From Brevundimonas terrae (GTDB lineage Bacteria; Pseudomonadota; Alphaproteobacteria; Caulobacterales; Caulobacteraceae), in NCBI RefSeq assembly GCF_011761985.1, contig NZ_JAASQT010000001.1, positions 558,001-622,000 on the forward strand: DNA of 64,000 bases, read 5' to 3'. The position numbers and the translations under genes are program-made. Shown here in pieces: positions 54,503 through 63,964 of the stretch. Position 1 is the first letter of the stretch, and each line of letters starts with the position of its first letter. Below the pieces are notes generated by a model, which saw nothing but the letters and a program-made list of their open reading frames with translations, was not told the origin of the DNA and searched no databases.

Positions 54503-55177
54503 TCAGCCCTCGTCTGTCGGAGACATTCCCCGACCGCCCGCATCGCTGTCTTCCGGTTCAATCCGGCGCCAGTCTTGCGGGCTTAGAGCCCTAAATCCTG
54601 CCAAGCGTTCGACCTCATGGGTCCAACGATCAGCCCGCCCGCCTTTCAGCAAGACGGCGTGTATCGCATTTTCCAGCCCAAGGGCCAAACTCAAATCGTC
54701 TACAGAGAACGCGCCGCAAATTTTCGGCGCCGGAGACACATGTCTGGCTAGCGCTATCAGCTTATTGCGGCCATCTGCTGACCCATCGGACGCTTCCAGC
54801 ATCCAGGCAGCCTTACCGCCACGGATCGCAGCAGCCGATTTTTCAAAGCCAGAGATAAGCACGCCTTCGCGCCGGGCAAGGCCCAGTTGATCTAAACAGC
54901 GCTTTACCAGCAACTTTTCGACCATATCCGACAATTCTGCTGCCGGTTTCAGCGGGGCCTTGGCGGCCCGCGCGAACATATTCTTTTTCACTGCCGCATC
55001 AATGCTGGCGCGATCGGCCGCGACCCAAAGGCCGCGACCGGGCAGTTTGCGCGCCAGATCGGGATAGACCGCGCTGTCCGGACCAGCGACGAAGCGGATC
55101 AGGCGAGATTCATCAAGGACCTGGCGGGACACCAGATCCTGACGCTCTCTATCGATCAGCACCTCGGAGATAGTCAT
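54503..55177 (-). CDS. YlxR (DUF448)-L7Ae fusion RNA-binding protein
   Basis: This 224-residue protein lies between nusA and infB. The N-terminal YlxR domain has RLIRFVAGPDSAVYPDLARK and LPGRGLWVAADR. The C-terminal part, about residues 95-195, resembles an L7Ae/YlxQ-type kink-turn fold (LVKRCLDQLGLARREGVLIS and FEKSAAAIRGGKAAWMLEAS). This fusion is usual in alphaproteobacteria. The first YlxR strand, normally with a Cys (RRCIVTG type), reads ERQDLVSRQ and lacks the cysteine. It is 18 bases downstream of nusA. Family role: RNA binding in transcription or translation, still poorly defined. Confidence 0.9.
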   Translation of the reverse strand: MTISEVLIDRERQDLVSRQVLDESRLIRFVAGPDSAVYPDLARKLPGRGLWVAADRASIDAAVKKNMFARAAKAPLKPAAELSDMVEKLLVKRCLDQLGLARREGVLISGFEKSAAAIRGGKAAWMLEASDGSADGRNKLIALARHVSPAPKICGAFSVDDLSLALGLENAIHAVLLKGGRADRWTHEVERLAGFRALSPQDWRRIEPEDSDAGGRGMSPTDEG

Positions 55178-55195
55178 GGACAGCTATGGACCTCA

Positions 55196-56926
55196 TCACG
55201 CGTCTTGGGGTTCGTCGGTATCGCCTTCCGGCTCTACCGCTTCGACTTCGCCCTCGGCGTCGTCGTATTCACGGGCAAAGGCGTCTTCGCCTTCAACGTC
55301 TTCAAATTCGGGTTCCGGCTCTGGCTCCGGCTGCGGCAGTTCCGAAGCGTCGATCCAGCCTGCAGCAACACGCGCACGCAGGATCAGCAGTTCGGCCGCT
55401 TCCTGCGACAGATTGAAGCTCTCCAGCACGCCAGCCAGCTTCACGCGTTCGCCGCCACGGATTTCGTGACCGCCACGGATTTCATCGGTGGCCAGATCCG
55501 CCAGATCTTCGATCGTCTTCACGCCACCTTCGCCAAGGGCCACAGCCATTTGCGGGGTTACGCCCTCGATCTCAAGCACGCCGTCCTCGACACCCAGCGC
55601 CTTGCGCTTGTTGTCCAGTTCAGTGGCCTGACGCTCGAGGAATTCACGGGCACGGGTTTGCAGTTCTTCTGCGGTATCTTCGTCGAAGCCTTCAATCTCG
55701 GCCACTTCATAGGCCTCGACATAGGCCAGATCTTCTACGGTCGCGAAGCCTTCGGTCACCAGCAGCTGGGCGATGGTCTCGTCAACGTCCAGAGCTTCCT
55801 GGAACAGGCCGGTACGTTCGGCAAATTCCTTCTGGCGACGCTCGGAGTCCTGAGCTTCGGTGATGATGTCGATCTGCCAGCCGGTCAGTTGCGAGGCCAG
55901 ACGCACGTTCTGGCCGCGACGACCGATGGCCAGCGACAGCTGATCGTCAGGTACCACGACCTCAACGCGGTCGGCGTCTTCGTCCAGAACCACCTTGGAC
56001 ACTTCGGCCGGAGCCAGAGCGTTCACGATGAAGGTCGGCTCGTCATCAACCCACGGGATGATGTCGATCTTCTCGCCCTGCAGTTCGGCCACAACTGCCT
56101 GAACGCGCGAACCGCGCATACCGACGCAGGCACCGACCGGATCGATCGAGCTGTCGTTCGACAGAACCGCCATCTTGGCACGCGAACCGGCATCACGCGC
56201 AGCGGCGCGGATTTCGATCACGCCGTCATAGACTTCCGGCACTTCCTGCGAGAACAGCTTGGCCATGAAGCCCGGATGGGCGCGCGACAGCATGACCTGC
56301 GGGCCCTTGGCCTCAGGACGGACGTCGTAGATGTAAGTGCGGACGCGGTCGCCGACATTGAACACTTCACGTGGGATCGACTGGTCGCGGCGCATAATGC
56401 CTTCGCCACGGCCCAGATCCACGATGGTGTTGCCGTATTCGACACGCTTGACCGTGCCGTTGACGATCTCGCCAACGCGGTCCTTGAATTCTTCGTACTG
56501 GTTGGCGCGCTCGGCTTCGCGGACCTTACCGGTCACGACCTGACGGGCCATCTGGGTCTGCACGCGGCCGAACTCGAACGGCGGCAGGACCTCGATGTAT
56601 TCCTTGCCGATCTCGGCTTCGGGATCGCGCTTCAGGGCGTCACGCAGACGCACCATGGCGCTATCGTTGAACTCTTCCAGCTCGTCTTCCGGTTCCCAGT
56701 CGTCGGCCACGATGGTGGTGTGACGGGTCAGCGACAGCTCGCCCGTCTTGTGGTCGATCTTGGCGCGGATGTCGTGGTGCGCGCCATAGCGCGACTTGGC
56801 GCCTTTCTGGATCGCTTCCTCGATCGCGTCGATCACGATCTCGCGGTCGATGTTCTTTTCACGCGCGACAGCGTCGGCGATCGAGAGCAGTTCCAGACGG
56901 TTTGCGGAAATTCCGGTCACGGCCAT
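55196..56926 (-). CDS. nusA: Transcription termination/antitermination factor NusA
   Basis: This 576-residue factor binds RNA polymerase and nascent RNA. The N-terminal polymerase-binding domain starts [21 protein letters not shown]1 (residues about 135-200, [20 protein letters not shown]) and two KH domains ([40 protein letters not shown]) follow. Two helix-hairpin-helix-like acidic repeats lie at about 370-520, with a very acidic tail. The ATG overlaps the rimP stop by one base, giving coupled translation. Confidence 0.96.
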   Translation of the reverse strand: MAVTGISANRLELLSIADAVAREKNIDREIVIDAIEEAIQKGAKSRYGAHHDIRAKIDHKTGELSLTRHTTIVADDWEPEDELEEFNDSAMVRLRDALKRDPEAEIGKEYIEVLPPFEFGRVQTQMARQVVTGKVREAERANQYEEFKDRVGEIVNGTVKRVEYGNTIVDLGRGEGIMRRDQSIPREVFNVGDRVRTYIYDVRPEAKGPQVMLSRAHPGFMAKLFSQEVPEVYDGVIEIRAAARDAGSRAKMAVLSNDSSIDPVGACVGMRGSRVQAVVAELQGEKIDIIPWVDDEPTFIVNALAPAEVSKVVLDEDADRVEVVVPDDQLSLAIGRRGQNVRLASQLTGWQIDIITEAQDSERRQKEFAERTGLFQEALDVDETIAQLLVTEGFATVEDLAYVEAYEVAEIEGFDEDTAEELQTRAREFLERQATELDNKRKALGVEDGVLEIEGVTPQMAVALGEGGVKTIEDLADLATDEIRGGHEIRGGERVKLAGVLESFNLSQEAAELLILRARVAAGWIDASELPQPEPEPEPEFEDVEGEDAFAREYDDAEGEVEAVEPEGDTDEPQDA

Positions 56927-57516
56927 CAGGCGTCGTCCTTGGACAGGTCAGGGTTGTTATTGTCAGGCGCACCTTCCGGCAGGCCGTCATCTTCGGGCTC
57001 TCCACGGGCAGCACGCAGCGCGGCGCCTCGCTTGAGCAATTCGTCGGTCAGAACCAGCTTGGCATCGGCCAGCCATTCAAACGGGATCAGGGCGGTGTCC
57101 TCTTCGCCATCCAGATCGATAGCGACATTGTCGCCCTCGGTTCCGGCCACGATGCCTTTGAAACGCTTGCGACCCTCGACCATGCGGTCGGTTTCCAAAC
57201 GGGCCTCAAAACCCTGGAACAGGTCGAAATCCATCAGGCGGGTCAGCGGGCGATCAATACCCGGCGAGGAGACTTCCAGCAGATATTCGCCGGCAATCGG
57301 GTCGGACGCATCGAACACTTCGGAGACGGCACGCGACAAACGGGCGCATTCCTCGACCGAAATATCATTGTCCGACTTACGCTCGGCCATGATTTGCAGA
57401 CGGCGACGCAGCGTGCCGCCCATCAGACGTACACGCACGACGGCCAGACCCAGGCTTTCAGCCACCGGATCAATCATTTCGAGAAGAGCGCGGTCTTCTA
57501 CGGTTTTGGCCCGCAC
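56926..57516 (-). CDS. rimP: Ribosome maturation factor RimP
   Basis: This 196-residue protein is needed for 30S maturation. Marks are [39 protein letters not shown] and [16 protein letters not shown]. The C-terminal 30 residues are acidic and Pro/Asn-rich, an alphaproteobacterial extension. The GTG start at 57516 is decided by TGGAGG six bases upstream. It heads rimP-nusA-ylxR-infB. Confidence 0.94.
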   Translation of the reverse strand: MRAKTVEDRALLEMIDPVAESLGLAVVRVRLMGGTLRRRLQIMAERKSDNDISVEECARLSRAVSEVFDASDPIAGEYLLEVSSPGIDRPLTRLMDFDLFQGFEARLETDRMVEGRKRFKGIVAGTEGDNVAIDLDGEEDTALIPFEWLADAKLVLTDELLKRGAALRAARGEPEDDGLPEGAPDNNNPDLSKDDA

Positions 57517-57616
57517 GCGGTACCTCCAGAAAAACAAAAACGACGGTCCATCAGGGCCGCCGTTGAAACGACGCCGTTGGACGCCGGTCTAACGATGTAG
57601 AGGTCGATATAGAACA

Positions 57617-57667
57617 AAGCCCTGCCCTTGTCAGCCCCTCAAACGGCAAACGACAAGAACAGGGCTT
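57617..57667 (-). terminator. Long hairpin between trmB and rimP
   Basis: AAGCCCTG (57617-57624) pairs with CAGGGCTT (57660-57667). After a two-base internal loop CTTGTC pairs with GACAAG, leaving a 19-base loop. On the minus strand it is followed by TGTTC, a weak T run. It may end trmB transcripts or form part of the rimP-nusA leader, where autoregulation is known in other bacteria. Confidence 0.55.
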
Positions 57668-57679
57668 AAATCAAAGAGA

Positions 57680-58423
57680 TCAGGTGCGGCGGAACTGGAT
57701 AAAGATCGGGTCGGTATCGCCCAGTTTCTTCTCCTCGTAGCGGGTCACAAAGTGATCCGCCGGTGCCACGAACCAGTCTTCGCCTTCGGTTTCTATGCGC
57801 TCCAGCCCCTCGGTGCGGGCCAGACGCTCCAGCGACCATTCGGCATAGTCGAACCAGTCGGTGACAAAGCGCACCACGCCGCCCGGCTTGAGCAGGCGGG
57901 CGATTTCCTGTGCGGTTTCGTCCTGCAGGAAGCGGCGCTTGTTGTGGCGCGCCTTGTGCCACGGATCGGGGAACAGGATCATCACGCGATCCAGCGAGGC
58001 ATCCGGCAGGGCCGACATAACAGCGCGGGCATCATCGGCATGCAGGCGCACATTTTTCAGCTCGCCTTCCTCGATATGGCGCAGGGCAGACGCCACGCCA
58101 TTCAGGAAAGGCTCGCAGCCGATCATCAGCATGTCGGGGTTTTGTCCGGCCTGATGGGCCAGATGCTCGCCGCCGCCAAAGCCGATTTCCAGCCATGCAC
58201 CCTTGGCGTCGGGCATCAGGGCCTTGGGATCAATCGGGCCGTTCTTGGGGTCGGGCACGGCGATCTGCGGCATCAGGGTATCGAACAGGGCCGCCTGACG
58301 GCTCTTGATCGGGCGCGACTTGATACGCCCGAACGAGCGCAGCGGACCATTGGGCTTGGCCCAGTCGGGGCGGTCGGCGCTGGTGTCTTCGATGTGTTCG
58401 GGGGTGTCAGGCGTATCGGTCAT
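57680..58423 (-). CDS. trmB: tRNA (guanine-N7-)-methyltransferase
   Basis: This 247-residue SAM-dependent enzyme methylates G46 of tRNAs. Methyl-donor motif: WLEIGFGGGEHL. Family blocks include NGVASALRHIEEGELKNVRL, VMILFPDPWHKARHNKRRFL (core FPDPWHKARHNKRR) and the C-terminal TRYEEKKLGDTDPIFIQFRR (core TRYEEKKL). A polar extension of about 20 residues precedes the core. It follows htpX and precedes rimP on the same strand. Confidence 0.95.
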   Translation of the reverse strand: MTDTPDTPEHIEDTSADRPDWAKPNGPLRSFGRIKSRPIKSRQAALFDTLMPQIAVPDPKNGPIDPKALMPDAKGAWLEIGFGGGEHLAHQAGQNPDMLMIGCEPFLNGVASALRHIEEGELKNVRLHADDARAVMSALPDASLDRVMILFPDPWHKARHNKRRFLQDETAQEIARLLKPGGVVRFVTDWFDYAEWSLERLARTEGLERIETEGEDWFVAPADHFVTRYEEKKLGDTDPIFIQFRRT

Positions 58424-58478
58424 GTGCGCGCCCTAGCCGATTAAGCGCGCACACGCAAAGTGTAGAAACGGATGAGGC

Positions 58479-59468
58479 CTAGCCCCACGGCCCTTTCGGC
58501 GCGTCCTGCGGCGTGGTCGGCACACTGGTGGACGGACGGCTGTCGGTTTGCGGCACAGCGGTTTGCGGGACGCTGGTCGCGGCAAACCCTTGCGCGGTCT
58601 GGCCACGGCCCATGCCCATCTTGGCCCCCAGTTCCAGCAGTGCGCGGACGCGGTTGTGTGTCGCAGGGTGGGTCGAGAACAGGTTGTCCGCGCCCTTGCC
58701 GTTCAGCGGGTTGATGATGAACATATGGGCCGTCGCCGGATTGCGCTCGGCCTGCGGGTTCATATTGCCACGCGCATAGGCTTCGATTTTTTGCAGGGCG
58801 CTGGCGAGGGCATCGGGGTCATTGGCGATCTCGGCACCGACGCGGTCGGCCTCGTATTCACGCGAGCGGCTGATGGCCATCTGGACCAGACCGGCCGCCA
58901 TCGGGGCTAGCAGCATCAGGGCAATCGTGCCGATCATGCCGCCCGGACGCTCGCGGTCATTGCCGCCAAAGAACATAGCGAAATTCGCCAGCATCGAAAT
59001 GGCACCGGCAATCGTCGCCGTGATCGTCATGGTCAGGGTGTCGCGGTTTTTAACATGGGCTAGCTCGTGCGCCATTACGCCGCGGATCTCGGCGCGGTTC
59101 AGCATGTCGAGCAGGCCGGTCGTGGCCGCCACGGCTGCATTCTCGGGATTACGGCCCGTCGCAAAGGCGTTCGGCTGGTTGTTCGGGATGATGGTGATCT
59201 TGGGCAGCGGCATACCGGCATCGGTCGCCATCTGTTTTACGTCCGCCACATAGGCCCGCACCACGGCGTTGGGATGGCTCTCGTCCACCACCTCGGCCTT
59301 GTACATTTTCAGCACGATCTTGTCGGCGTTCCAGTAGCTGAACAGGTTCATCCCTGCGGCCACCACAAAGGCGATCGCCATGCCGCCCGTGCCGCCGATC
59401 ATGAAGCCGATGCCCATGAACAGGGCTGTCATCGCGGCCAGAAGAATGAAGGTCTTGAGATGGTTCAT
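58479..59468 (-). CDS. htpX: Membrane zinc metalloprotease HtpX
   Basis: This 329-residue M48B protease takes part in membrane protein quality control. Two N-terminal helices span residues 5-47. The catalytic motif is [13 protein letters not shown] (His134, Glu135, His138), and the third zinc ligand lies in [13 protein letters not shown]. Two more hydrophobic stretches are at about 145-195. [20 protein letters not shown] is typical of HtpX. A Ser/Pro/Thr-rich C-terminal tail extends it beyond the usual 290 residues. It is divergent from the DUF1674 gene. Confidence 0.95.
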   Translation of the reverse strand: MNHLKTFILLAAMTALFMGIGFMIGGTGGMAIAFVVAAGMNLFSYWNADKIVLKMYKAEVVDESHPNAVVRAYVADVKQMATDAGMPLPKITIIPNNQPNAFATGRNPENAAVAATTGLLDMLNRAEIRGVMAHELAHVKNRDTLTMTITATIAGAISMLANFAMFFGGNDRERPGGMIGTIALMLLAPMAAGLVQMAISRSREYEADRVGAEIANDPDALASALQKIEAYARGNMNPQAERNPATAHMFIINPLNGKGADNLFSTHPATHNRVRALLELGAKMGMGRGQTAQGFAATSVPQTAVPQTDSRPSTSVPTTPQDAPKGPWG

Positions 59469-59554
59469 ATGACTTGCGACGTTTGAGAGGTGGCATAGTG
59501 TGCCGTCACCCCCTATTTGGGCTGCAATCCCTTCGCTCTCAAGACGGTAAGCCT

Positions 59555-59836
59555 GTGACCGAACATCCCACCCCTTCCTGTGGCTGTAGCCATGACCATG
59601 GGCAAGATCATCACCACGACGTGGTCGATGCGCCGAGCTTTAACGACGATGTGCCGCACGCCACCCGCGAGCGTCCTTTGAACGATGTGGCCCGTCGCGC
59701 CCTGATGGAGGCCGCCGAGCGCCGCGCTGTCGAATTCGCCGCGGCAGAAAGCGCGACCGAATATGGCGGCCCGCGCGGTCCCGAGCCGACACGCTTTGGC
59801 GACTGGGAGAAAAAGGGCATCGCGGTCGATTTCTGA
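59555..59836 (+). CDS. DUF1674 protein (SDHAF4-like assembly factor)
   Basis: This 93-residue protein ends with the family signature [20 protein letters not shown] followed by IAVDF. DUF1674 proteins are the bacterial relatives of SdhE-like/SDHAF4 factors that help assemble succinate dehydrogenase flavoprotein; this assignment is by homology. The N-terminus is unusual: [14 protein letters not shown], a Cys/His-rich stretch that could bind metal. The GTG at 59555 is the proposed start; an earlier in-frame codon at 59474 would add residues without family match. A strong terminator follows. Confidence 0.85.
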   Translation: MTEHPTPSCGCSHDHGQDHHHDVVDAPSFNDDVPHATRERPLNDVARRALMEAAERRAVEFAAAESATEYGGPRGPEPTRFGDWEKKGIAVDF

Positions 59837-59857
59837 TCGCCCTCCTCTACCCAAATG

Positions 59858-59890
59858 AAAAACGGCGGCCTGTGACGGGCCGCCGTTTTT
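59858..59890. terminator. Bidirectional intrinsic terminator
   Basis: AAAACGGCGGCC (59859-59870) pairs with GGCCGCCGTTTT (59878-59889) and T continues on the plus strand. It lies between DUF1674 and the convergent pyrF. Confidence 0.87.
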
Positions 59891-59913
59891 GTTTCACATG
59901 GAACAATTGTTTT

Positions 59914-60648
59914 TTAGATCAGGGCGATCTCGGCAGTGATCGCCTGAGCGGCGGCACGCGGATCATTTACCGCCGTGATCGGGCGACCGATCACCAGATG
60001 GGTTGCGCCCGCTTCCAGCGCCGATGACGGCGTGGCCGCACGCGCCTGATCGTCCAGAGCCGCGCCGGTCGGGCGCACACCGGGGGTGACAATCAGGAAA
60101 TCATCGCGACCGGCGTCTTGGGCGATCTTGCGGACCAGTGCCGCCTCGTGCGGGCTGGACACCACACCGTGGATACCGGCCTCTAGCGCCTGACGCACGC
60201 GTTGCTCGACCAGTTGAGCCGCCGTCAGGCTGTGGTCGTCGGCTTTCAGATCATCCTCGGTCAGGCTGGTCAGAACCGTCACGCCCAGAACCTTGAGGTC
60301 CGAGCCTTCGGCGGCGCGGGCGGCGGCGGCCATGACCTGCGGGCGGGCATGGACAGTCAGAAGGTCACATCCGGCACCGGCCAGTACGGCGGTCGCCTTT
60401 TCGACGGTTGCGCCGATATCGTGCAGTTTCCAGTCGAGGAAGACCTGAGCGCCCGACGCTTTCAGTTCACGCGCCAAGCCCATGCCGTCCGACGCAAACA
60501 GTTGCAGCCCGACCTTGTAAAAGCCCACCGCATCGCCGATCCGCTCGACCAAGGCCCGTGCCTCGTCCGTGGTCGGAACGTCCAGCGCACAGATGACGCG
60601 CGCATCAAACGGGCGGTTCGGAATGTCTGGGGTGGCAATTGCGGACAT
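59914..60648 (-). CDS. pyrF: Orotidine 5'-phosphate decarboxylase
   Basis: This 244-residue TIM-barrel enzyme makes UMP. The catalytic array D-x-K-x-x-D is in VFLDWKLHDIGAT. The phosphate-binding end is FLIVTPGVRPTGAALDDQAR (core TPGVRP), then HLVIGRPITAVNDPRAAAQA. The ATG at 60648 gives the usual family start (RVICALDVPT near residue 17). An extended frame to 60726 adds unrelated Arg/Pro-rich residues. It is divergent from the MarC gene. Confidence 0.94.
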   Translation of the reverse strand: MSAIATPDIPNRPFDARVICALDVPTTDEARALVERIGDAVGFYKVGLQLFASDGMGLARELKASGAQVFLDWKLHDIGATVEKATAVLAGAGCDLLTVHARPQVMAAAARAAEGSDLKVLGVTVLTSLTEDDLKADDHSLTAAQLVEQRVRQALEAGIHGVVSSPHEAALVRKIAQDAGRDDFLIVTPGVRPTGAALDDQARAATPSSALEAGATHLVIGRPITAVNDPRAAAQAITAEIALI

Positions 60649-60749
60649 TATGCGTTCACTCTGCGGGTTGCGGGCGGGCGCGGATCGCCCGATAGGGGGA
60701 TGGCAGGGTCGCGATGGTCGCGACATGCCATATTTCGGTGAGGGATGCG

Positions 60750-61445
60750 ATGAACGCGAGCGAATTGGGTGTCAACCTCTTCGTCACACTGTTTGCCTTG
60801 CTGGACCCGATCGGCAACCTGCCGATCTTTGCCGCGGCAACCGTCGGCGCCACCTTGCGCCAGCGTGCGTCGGTGTCGTTCTTCATCTGCGGTTTTGCCT
60901 TCCTTTTCCTGCTGTTCTTCGTGTTCACAGGCCTAGGCCTGTTGCAGTTTTTCGGCATCTCGCTGGCCGCCTTCCGCATTGCGGGCGGTATCCTGCTGCT
61001 GTTCCTCGGTCTGGACATGGCGCGCGGCGACTTCCTCAGCATGTTCGCCGACCCCGATGCCGCCCATGACAAGAACGATGTGCGTGGCTATGCCCGCCGC
61101 CGCTTCCAGCGTCTGGTAGTCCCCTTCGCCATCCCGCTGATGATTGGCCCGGGCGCGATCTCGGCGGTCATCATCAATGCCGGTGAAGCCGCCAAGCTGG
61201 GCGCTATCGGCACGGCATGGTCTGTCGGTGCCATCGGTGCCGCCTGCTTGGTCTCGATGATCTGTTTTGCCATGACCGGCTGGCTCAGCCGCATTCTCGG
61301 CGAAGTCGGCATGGCCATCATCGTGCGCGTACTGGGCCTGATCCTGTGCGCACTGGCCATCCAGTTCATGCTGATGGGCTTGGGCGAGGCCCTGCCTGGC
61401 ATGATCTCGACGGGGGTCACCACCCCCTACCCCACCGGCGGCTAG
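60750..61445 (+). CDS. MarC family (UPF0056) membrane protein
   Basis: This 231-residue protein has six hydrophobic segments. It opens with the family pattern LFVTLFALLDPIGNLPIF. Other blocks are AFRIAGGILLLFLGLDM and VVPFAIPLMIGPGAISAVII. MarC-type proteins were once linked to antibiotic resistance, but that link was withdrawn and function remains unknown. GAGGG lies upstream of the ATG at 60750. Confidence 0.9.
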   Translation: MNASELGVNLFVTLFALLDPIGNLPIFAAATVGATLRQRASVSFFICGFAFLFLLFFVFTGLGLLQFFGISLAAFRIAGGILLLFLGLDMARGDFLSMFADPDAAHDKNDVRGYARRRFQRLVVPFAIPLMIGPGAISAVIINAGEAAKLGAIGTAWSVGAIGAACLVSMICFAMTGWLSRILGEVGMAIIVRVLGLILCALAIQFMLMGLGEALPGMISTGVTTPYPTGG

Positions 61446-61462
61446 GCCAGACAACCCATACG

Positions 61463-61492
61463 AAAAAGGCGGCTCATCCGAGCCGCCTTTTT
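61463..61492. terminator. Bidirectional intrinsic terminator
   Basis: AAAAAGGCGGCTC (61463-61475) pairs with GAGCCGCCTTTTT (61480-61492). It lies between the convergent MarC and short-chain dehydrogenase genes. Confidence 0.9.
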
Positions 61493-61496
61493 ATTG

Positions 61497-62300
61497 TCAG
61501 ACCCGCTTGAGTTTGCGGGCGTGGCTGGCCGCCGTTTTCAATCCCACACTGTCGGGCAACAGTTTCGAGACCACCGACAGGAACTGATAGCGTTTGCCCG
61601 GAATGCAGCGCGGCTTGTCGGCCTCGACAGCATCCCATGCATCGCGGGCCACACGGTCGGCCTGTAGCCACATCCATTTCGGATAGGCCGCCGACACCGC
61701 CTCACGCGAGCCGTTCACATCGTGGAACTCGGTATAGGTATAGCCGGGGCAAACCACCGAGACATGCACGCCGGAGCCTTGGCTCTCGACCCACAGGCCT
61801 TGGGAAAACTTGATCATAAAGCTTTTGATCGGGCCATAGAGGGTGTCGCCCCCCGTCGCCTGAAGAAAGCCCGCCATCGAGGCCACATTGACGATCCGGC
61901 CCCAGCCGCGTTGCTTCATGGCCGGCAGCCACAAACGCGCCAGTTCCACCGGCACCGACAGCATGACGCGGATCATCTCCTGCTGGGCGGCAGGATCGGT
62001 CGTCGTAAAGCCGGTCGTTTTGGAAAAGCCCGCATTGTTCACGAGGCCATCAACCTGAAGGCCGCGCGCCGCGACCGCATTGGCCAGAATACGGGCGGCA
62101 TCGGGTGCGCCCAGATCGGCGGTCACCACATGGGCGCGGATATTGTGTCCCGCTTCCAGTTCGGCCGACAAGGCCAGAAGCGGCGCTTCACGGCGGGCGA
62201 TCAGGATCAGATCATAACCGCGTGCCGCGCAGACACGGGCGATTTCCGCGCCGATGCCTGCCGATGCGCCGGTAATGGCAATCGTTTTACGCGTCCCCAT
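61497..62300 (-). CDS. Short-chain dehydrogenase/reductase
   Basis: This 267-residue classical SDR has the cofactor loop TGASAGIG (10-17), then NNAG (88-91) and the catalytic Ser141, Tyr155 and Lys159 (YGPIK). The Arg pair after beta 2 (IARRE) suggests preference for NADPH. It resembles the YqjQ/DltE-like group of broad reductases; the substrate is unknown. GGGGGAG lies upstream of ATG at 62300. It is 20 bases downstream of the Rrf2 regulator gene and is probably co-transcribed. Confidence 0.9.
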   Translation of the reverse strand: MGTRKTIAITGASAGIGAEIARVCAARGYDLILIARREAPLLALSAELEAGHNIRAHVVTADLGAPDAARILANAVAARGLQVDGLVNNAGFSKTTGFTTTDPAAQQEMIRVMLSVPVELARLWLPAMKQRGWGRIVNVASMAGFLQATGGDTLYGPIKSFMIKFSQGLWVESQGSGVHVSVVCPGYTYTEFHDVNGSREAVSAAYPKWMWLQADRVARDAWDAVEADKPRCIPGKRYQFLSVVSKLLPDSVGLKTAASHARKLKRV

Positions 62301-62320
62301 CGGCTCCCCCGCCTTGGTGT

Positions 62321-62791
62321 TTAGGCCGCCTGAGGACACGAAGCGTGCGGCATCAGCCCCTTGAGGCTGGCCGGATCTTCTTCTAGCAGGTCGGCAATGG
62401 TGATCTTTGAAAGCGCCAGAGCCGCTGCATTATCCGCCGCGGTCAGGGCCTTGGCGACCTGACGGGGAATATGCTGGCCGACCGGACAGCCCTGCGCGCC
62501 CAACGGCGTCGAACCCAGATGCGCGCAGCCGTTGACGGCCCGCAGCACTTCGTCCAGCGGAATGGTTTCGGGGCGGCGCAGCAGCCACGAGCCACCACTG
62601 GCCCCCGGTCGGGTCGCAATCAGGCCACCCTTGGCCAGCAAGGCCGTCACACGGCGGATCACCACCGGATTGGTCGGCACCGACGAGGCGAGAATGGCGC
62701 TGGCTACAGCGTCCTTGGCTTCATAGGCCCCCTTGTGGGCCAGATAGGCCAAGGCATGGGCGGCGACCGGAAATTTTTGGCTGTCAGACAT
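62321..62791 (-). CDS. Rrf2 family transcriptional regulator
   Basis: This 156-residue winged-helix regulator shows the Rrf2 pattern VPTNPVVIRRVTALLAKGGL and RPGASGGSWLLRRPETIPL. It holds Cys89 and Cys102 (spacing 13) in the region where IscR and NsrR carry cluster ligands, and a third, Cys152, near the end. This is not the C-x5-C-x5-C pattern of NsrR. It could be redox-responsive or a simple-thiol YwnA-like type. Its target is probably its own operon with the reductase. Upstream frame to 62842 is possible but less likely. Confidence 0.88.
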   Translation of the reverse strand: MSDSQKFPVAAHALAYLAHKGAYEAKDAVASAILASSVPTNPVVIRRVTALLAKGGLIATRPGASGGSWLLRRPETIPLDEVLRAVNGCAHLGSTPLGAQGCPVGQHIPRQVAKALTAADNAAALALSKITIADLLEEDPASLKGLMPHASCPQAA

Positions 62792-62831
62792 GATGCATAG
62801 GGCTCCAGCCCTTAAGGTAGGCGTTTTGTAA

Positions 62832-62845
62832 CGGTTTAACAACCG
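62832..62845. promoter_or_regulatory. Inverted repeat CGGTT-TAAC-AACCG, possible Rrf2 operator
   Basis: This five-base inverted repeat with a four-base centre lies about 40 bases upstream of the Rrf2 start. It sits where a promoter must be, in the short gap to the upstream gene. Binding by the adjacent regulator is inference. Confidence 0.35.
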
Positions 62846-62885
62846 ATCCGCATCAATGACTGTTTCATATATAGCCTAAGGTCTG

Positions 62886-63947
62886 TTATGCGCCCGCTTT
62901 AAGCGCATAGGCCCATGCGGCATCCGACAGCGGCCCGACCTGCGCCGCCATAGCCTTGGCGTGGTCGCTGGCGGCGGTGCCATCACGCACCCGCCCGCCT
63001 ATGCCCTGACAGATGGCGGCCAGACGGAACAGATTATAGGCCAGCAGCCAGTCGAGGTTTTGAGGCGCACCGAACCCTGTCTGTGCGCCATAGCGTTCGG
63101 CCAATTCCTCGATCGAGGGAATGCCCAGCGTCTTGATGTCGGCCCCCAGAAGGCCGTTTCGCAAACTGGCCGGAATGGCATAGGCAATCAGCAGATAGGA
63201 AAAGTCCGCCATCGGATCGCCCAGCGTCGACAACTCCCAGTCCAGCACGGCTTTGACCTTGGCCTCGCGGGCATCGAGGATCATATTATCGAGGCGAAAA
63301 TCGCCGTGAACGATGCGGGTAGGGCCTTCGGGCGGCAGGGTATTGGGCAGGAAGTCAATCAAACGATCCATCGCCGGAACCGGATCGATCTCCGAGGCGC
63401 GATACTGCTTGGTCCAGCGCCCGACCTGACGGGCGAAATAATTACCCGGCTTACCATAGTCGCCAAGGCCGATCTTTTGCGGCTCCAGACGGTGTAGCGC
63501 AGCCAAGGTGTCGACCTGCTCGAACCAGATGGCGCGGCGCTCATCCGGTGTGCAGTCGGGCAGTTTCAAATCCCAGAAGATGCGCCCCTCGACCTTGTCC
63601 ATGACATAGAAGATCGAGCCAAGGACAGTATCGTCCGTACACAGCGCAAAGGGTTTGGCGGCCGGAAAACCTTGCGCATGAAGGGCCGAAATCACGGCAA
63701 ACTCGCGATCAACCGCGTGGGCACTGGCCAGCAGCGTGCCCGGCGGCTTGCGGCGCAGGACGTATTTTTGGCGCGGGGTAACAAGCTCGTAGGTCGGGTT
63801 GGACTGGCCGCCCTTGAACTGGCGCACCTCAAGCGGGCCTTCAAACCCCTCGACATGGGCTTTCATCCAGCTTTCGAGAACCGGCATGTCCAGCGCATGG
63901 CGAGGATCGACCTCGCGCGTGCCAGAAAACGTCGCTTGAGCGTCCAT
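62886..63947 (-). CDS. Aminoglycoside phosphotransferase-fold protein (ACAD10-like kinase domain)
   Basis: This 353-residue protein of the APH/choline-kinase fold has a nucleotide region EVRQFKGGQSNPTYELV and KYVLRRKPPG. The catalytic HGDFRLDNMILD is followed by the metal-binding VLDWELSTLGDPMADFSY. The pattern is that of the group related to the N-terminal part of human ACAD10/ACAD11, often found with acyl-CoA dehydrogenases in alphaproteobacteria. It is probably a kinase of a small hydroxylated substrate rather than an antibiotic resistance gene. GAGGGG lies upstream of the ATG. Confidence 0.9.
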   Translation of the reverse strand: MDAQATFSGTREVDPRHALDMPVLESWMKAHVEGFEGPLEVRQFKGGQSNPTYELVTPRQKYVLRRKPPGTLLASAHAVDREFAVISALHAQGFPAAKPFALCTDDTVLGSIFYVMDKVEGRIFWDLKLPDCTPDERRAIWFEQVDTLAALHRLEPQKIGLGDYGKPGNYFARQVGRWTKQYRASEIDPVPAMDRLIDFLPNTLPPEGPTRIVHGDFRLDNMILDAREAKVKAVLDWELSTLGDPMADFSYLLIAYAIPASLRNGLLGADIKTLGIPSIEELAERYGAQTGFGAPQNLDWLLAYNLFRLAAICQGIGGRVRDGTAASDHAKAMAAQVGPLSDAAWAYALKAGA

Positions 63948-63964
63948 ACTTTTCCCCTCGCCGT

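Noticed and set aside
62886..63947. Aminoglycoside resistance phosphotransferase
   Set aside because: The fold is shared, but the pattern fits the ACAD10/11-related kinases common in alphaproteobacteria, and no resistance context is present.
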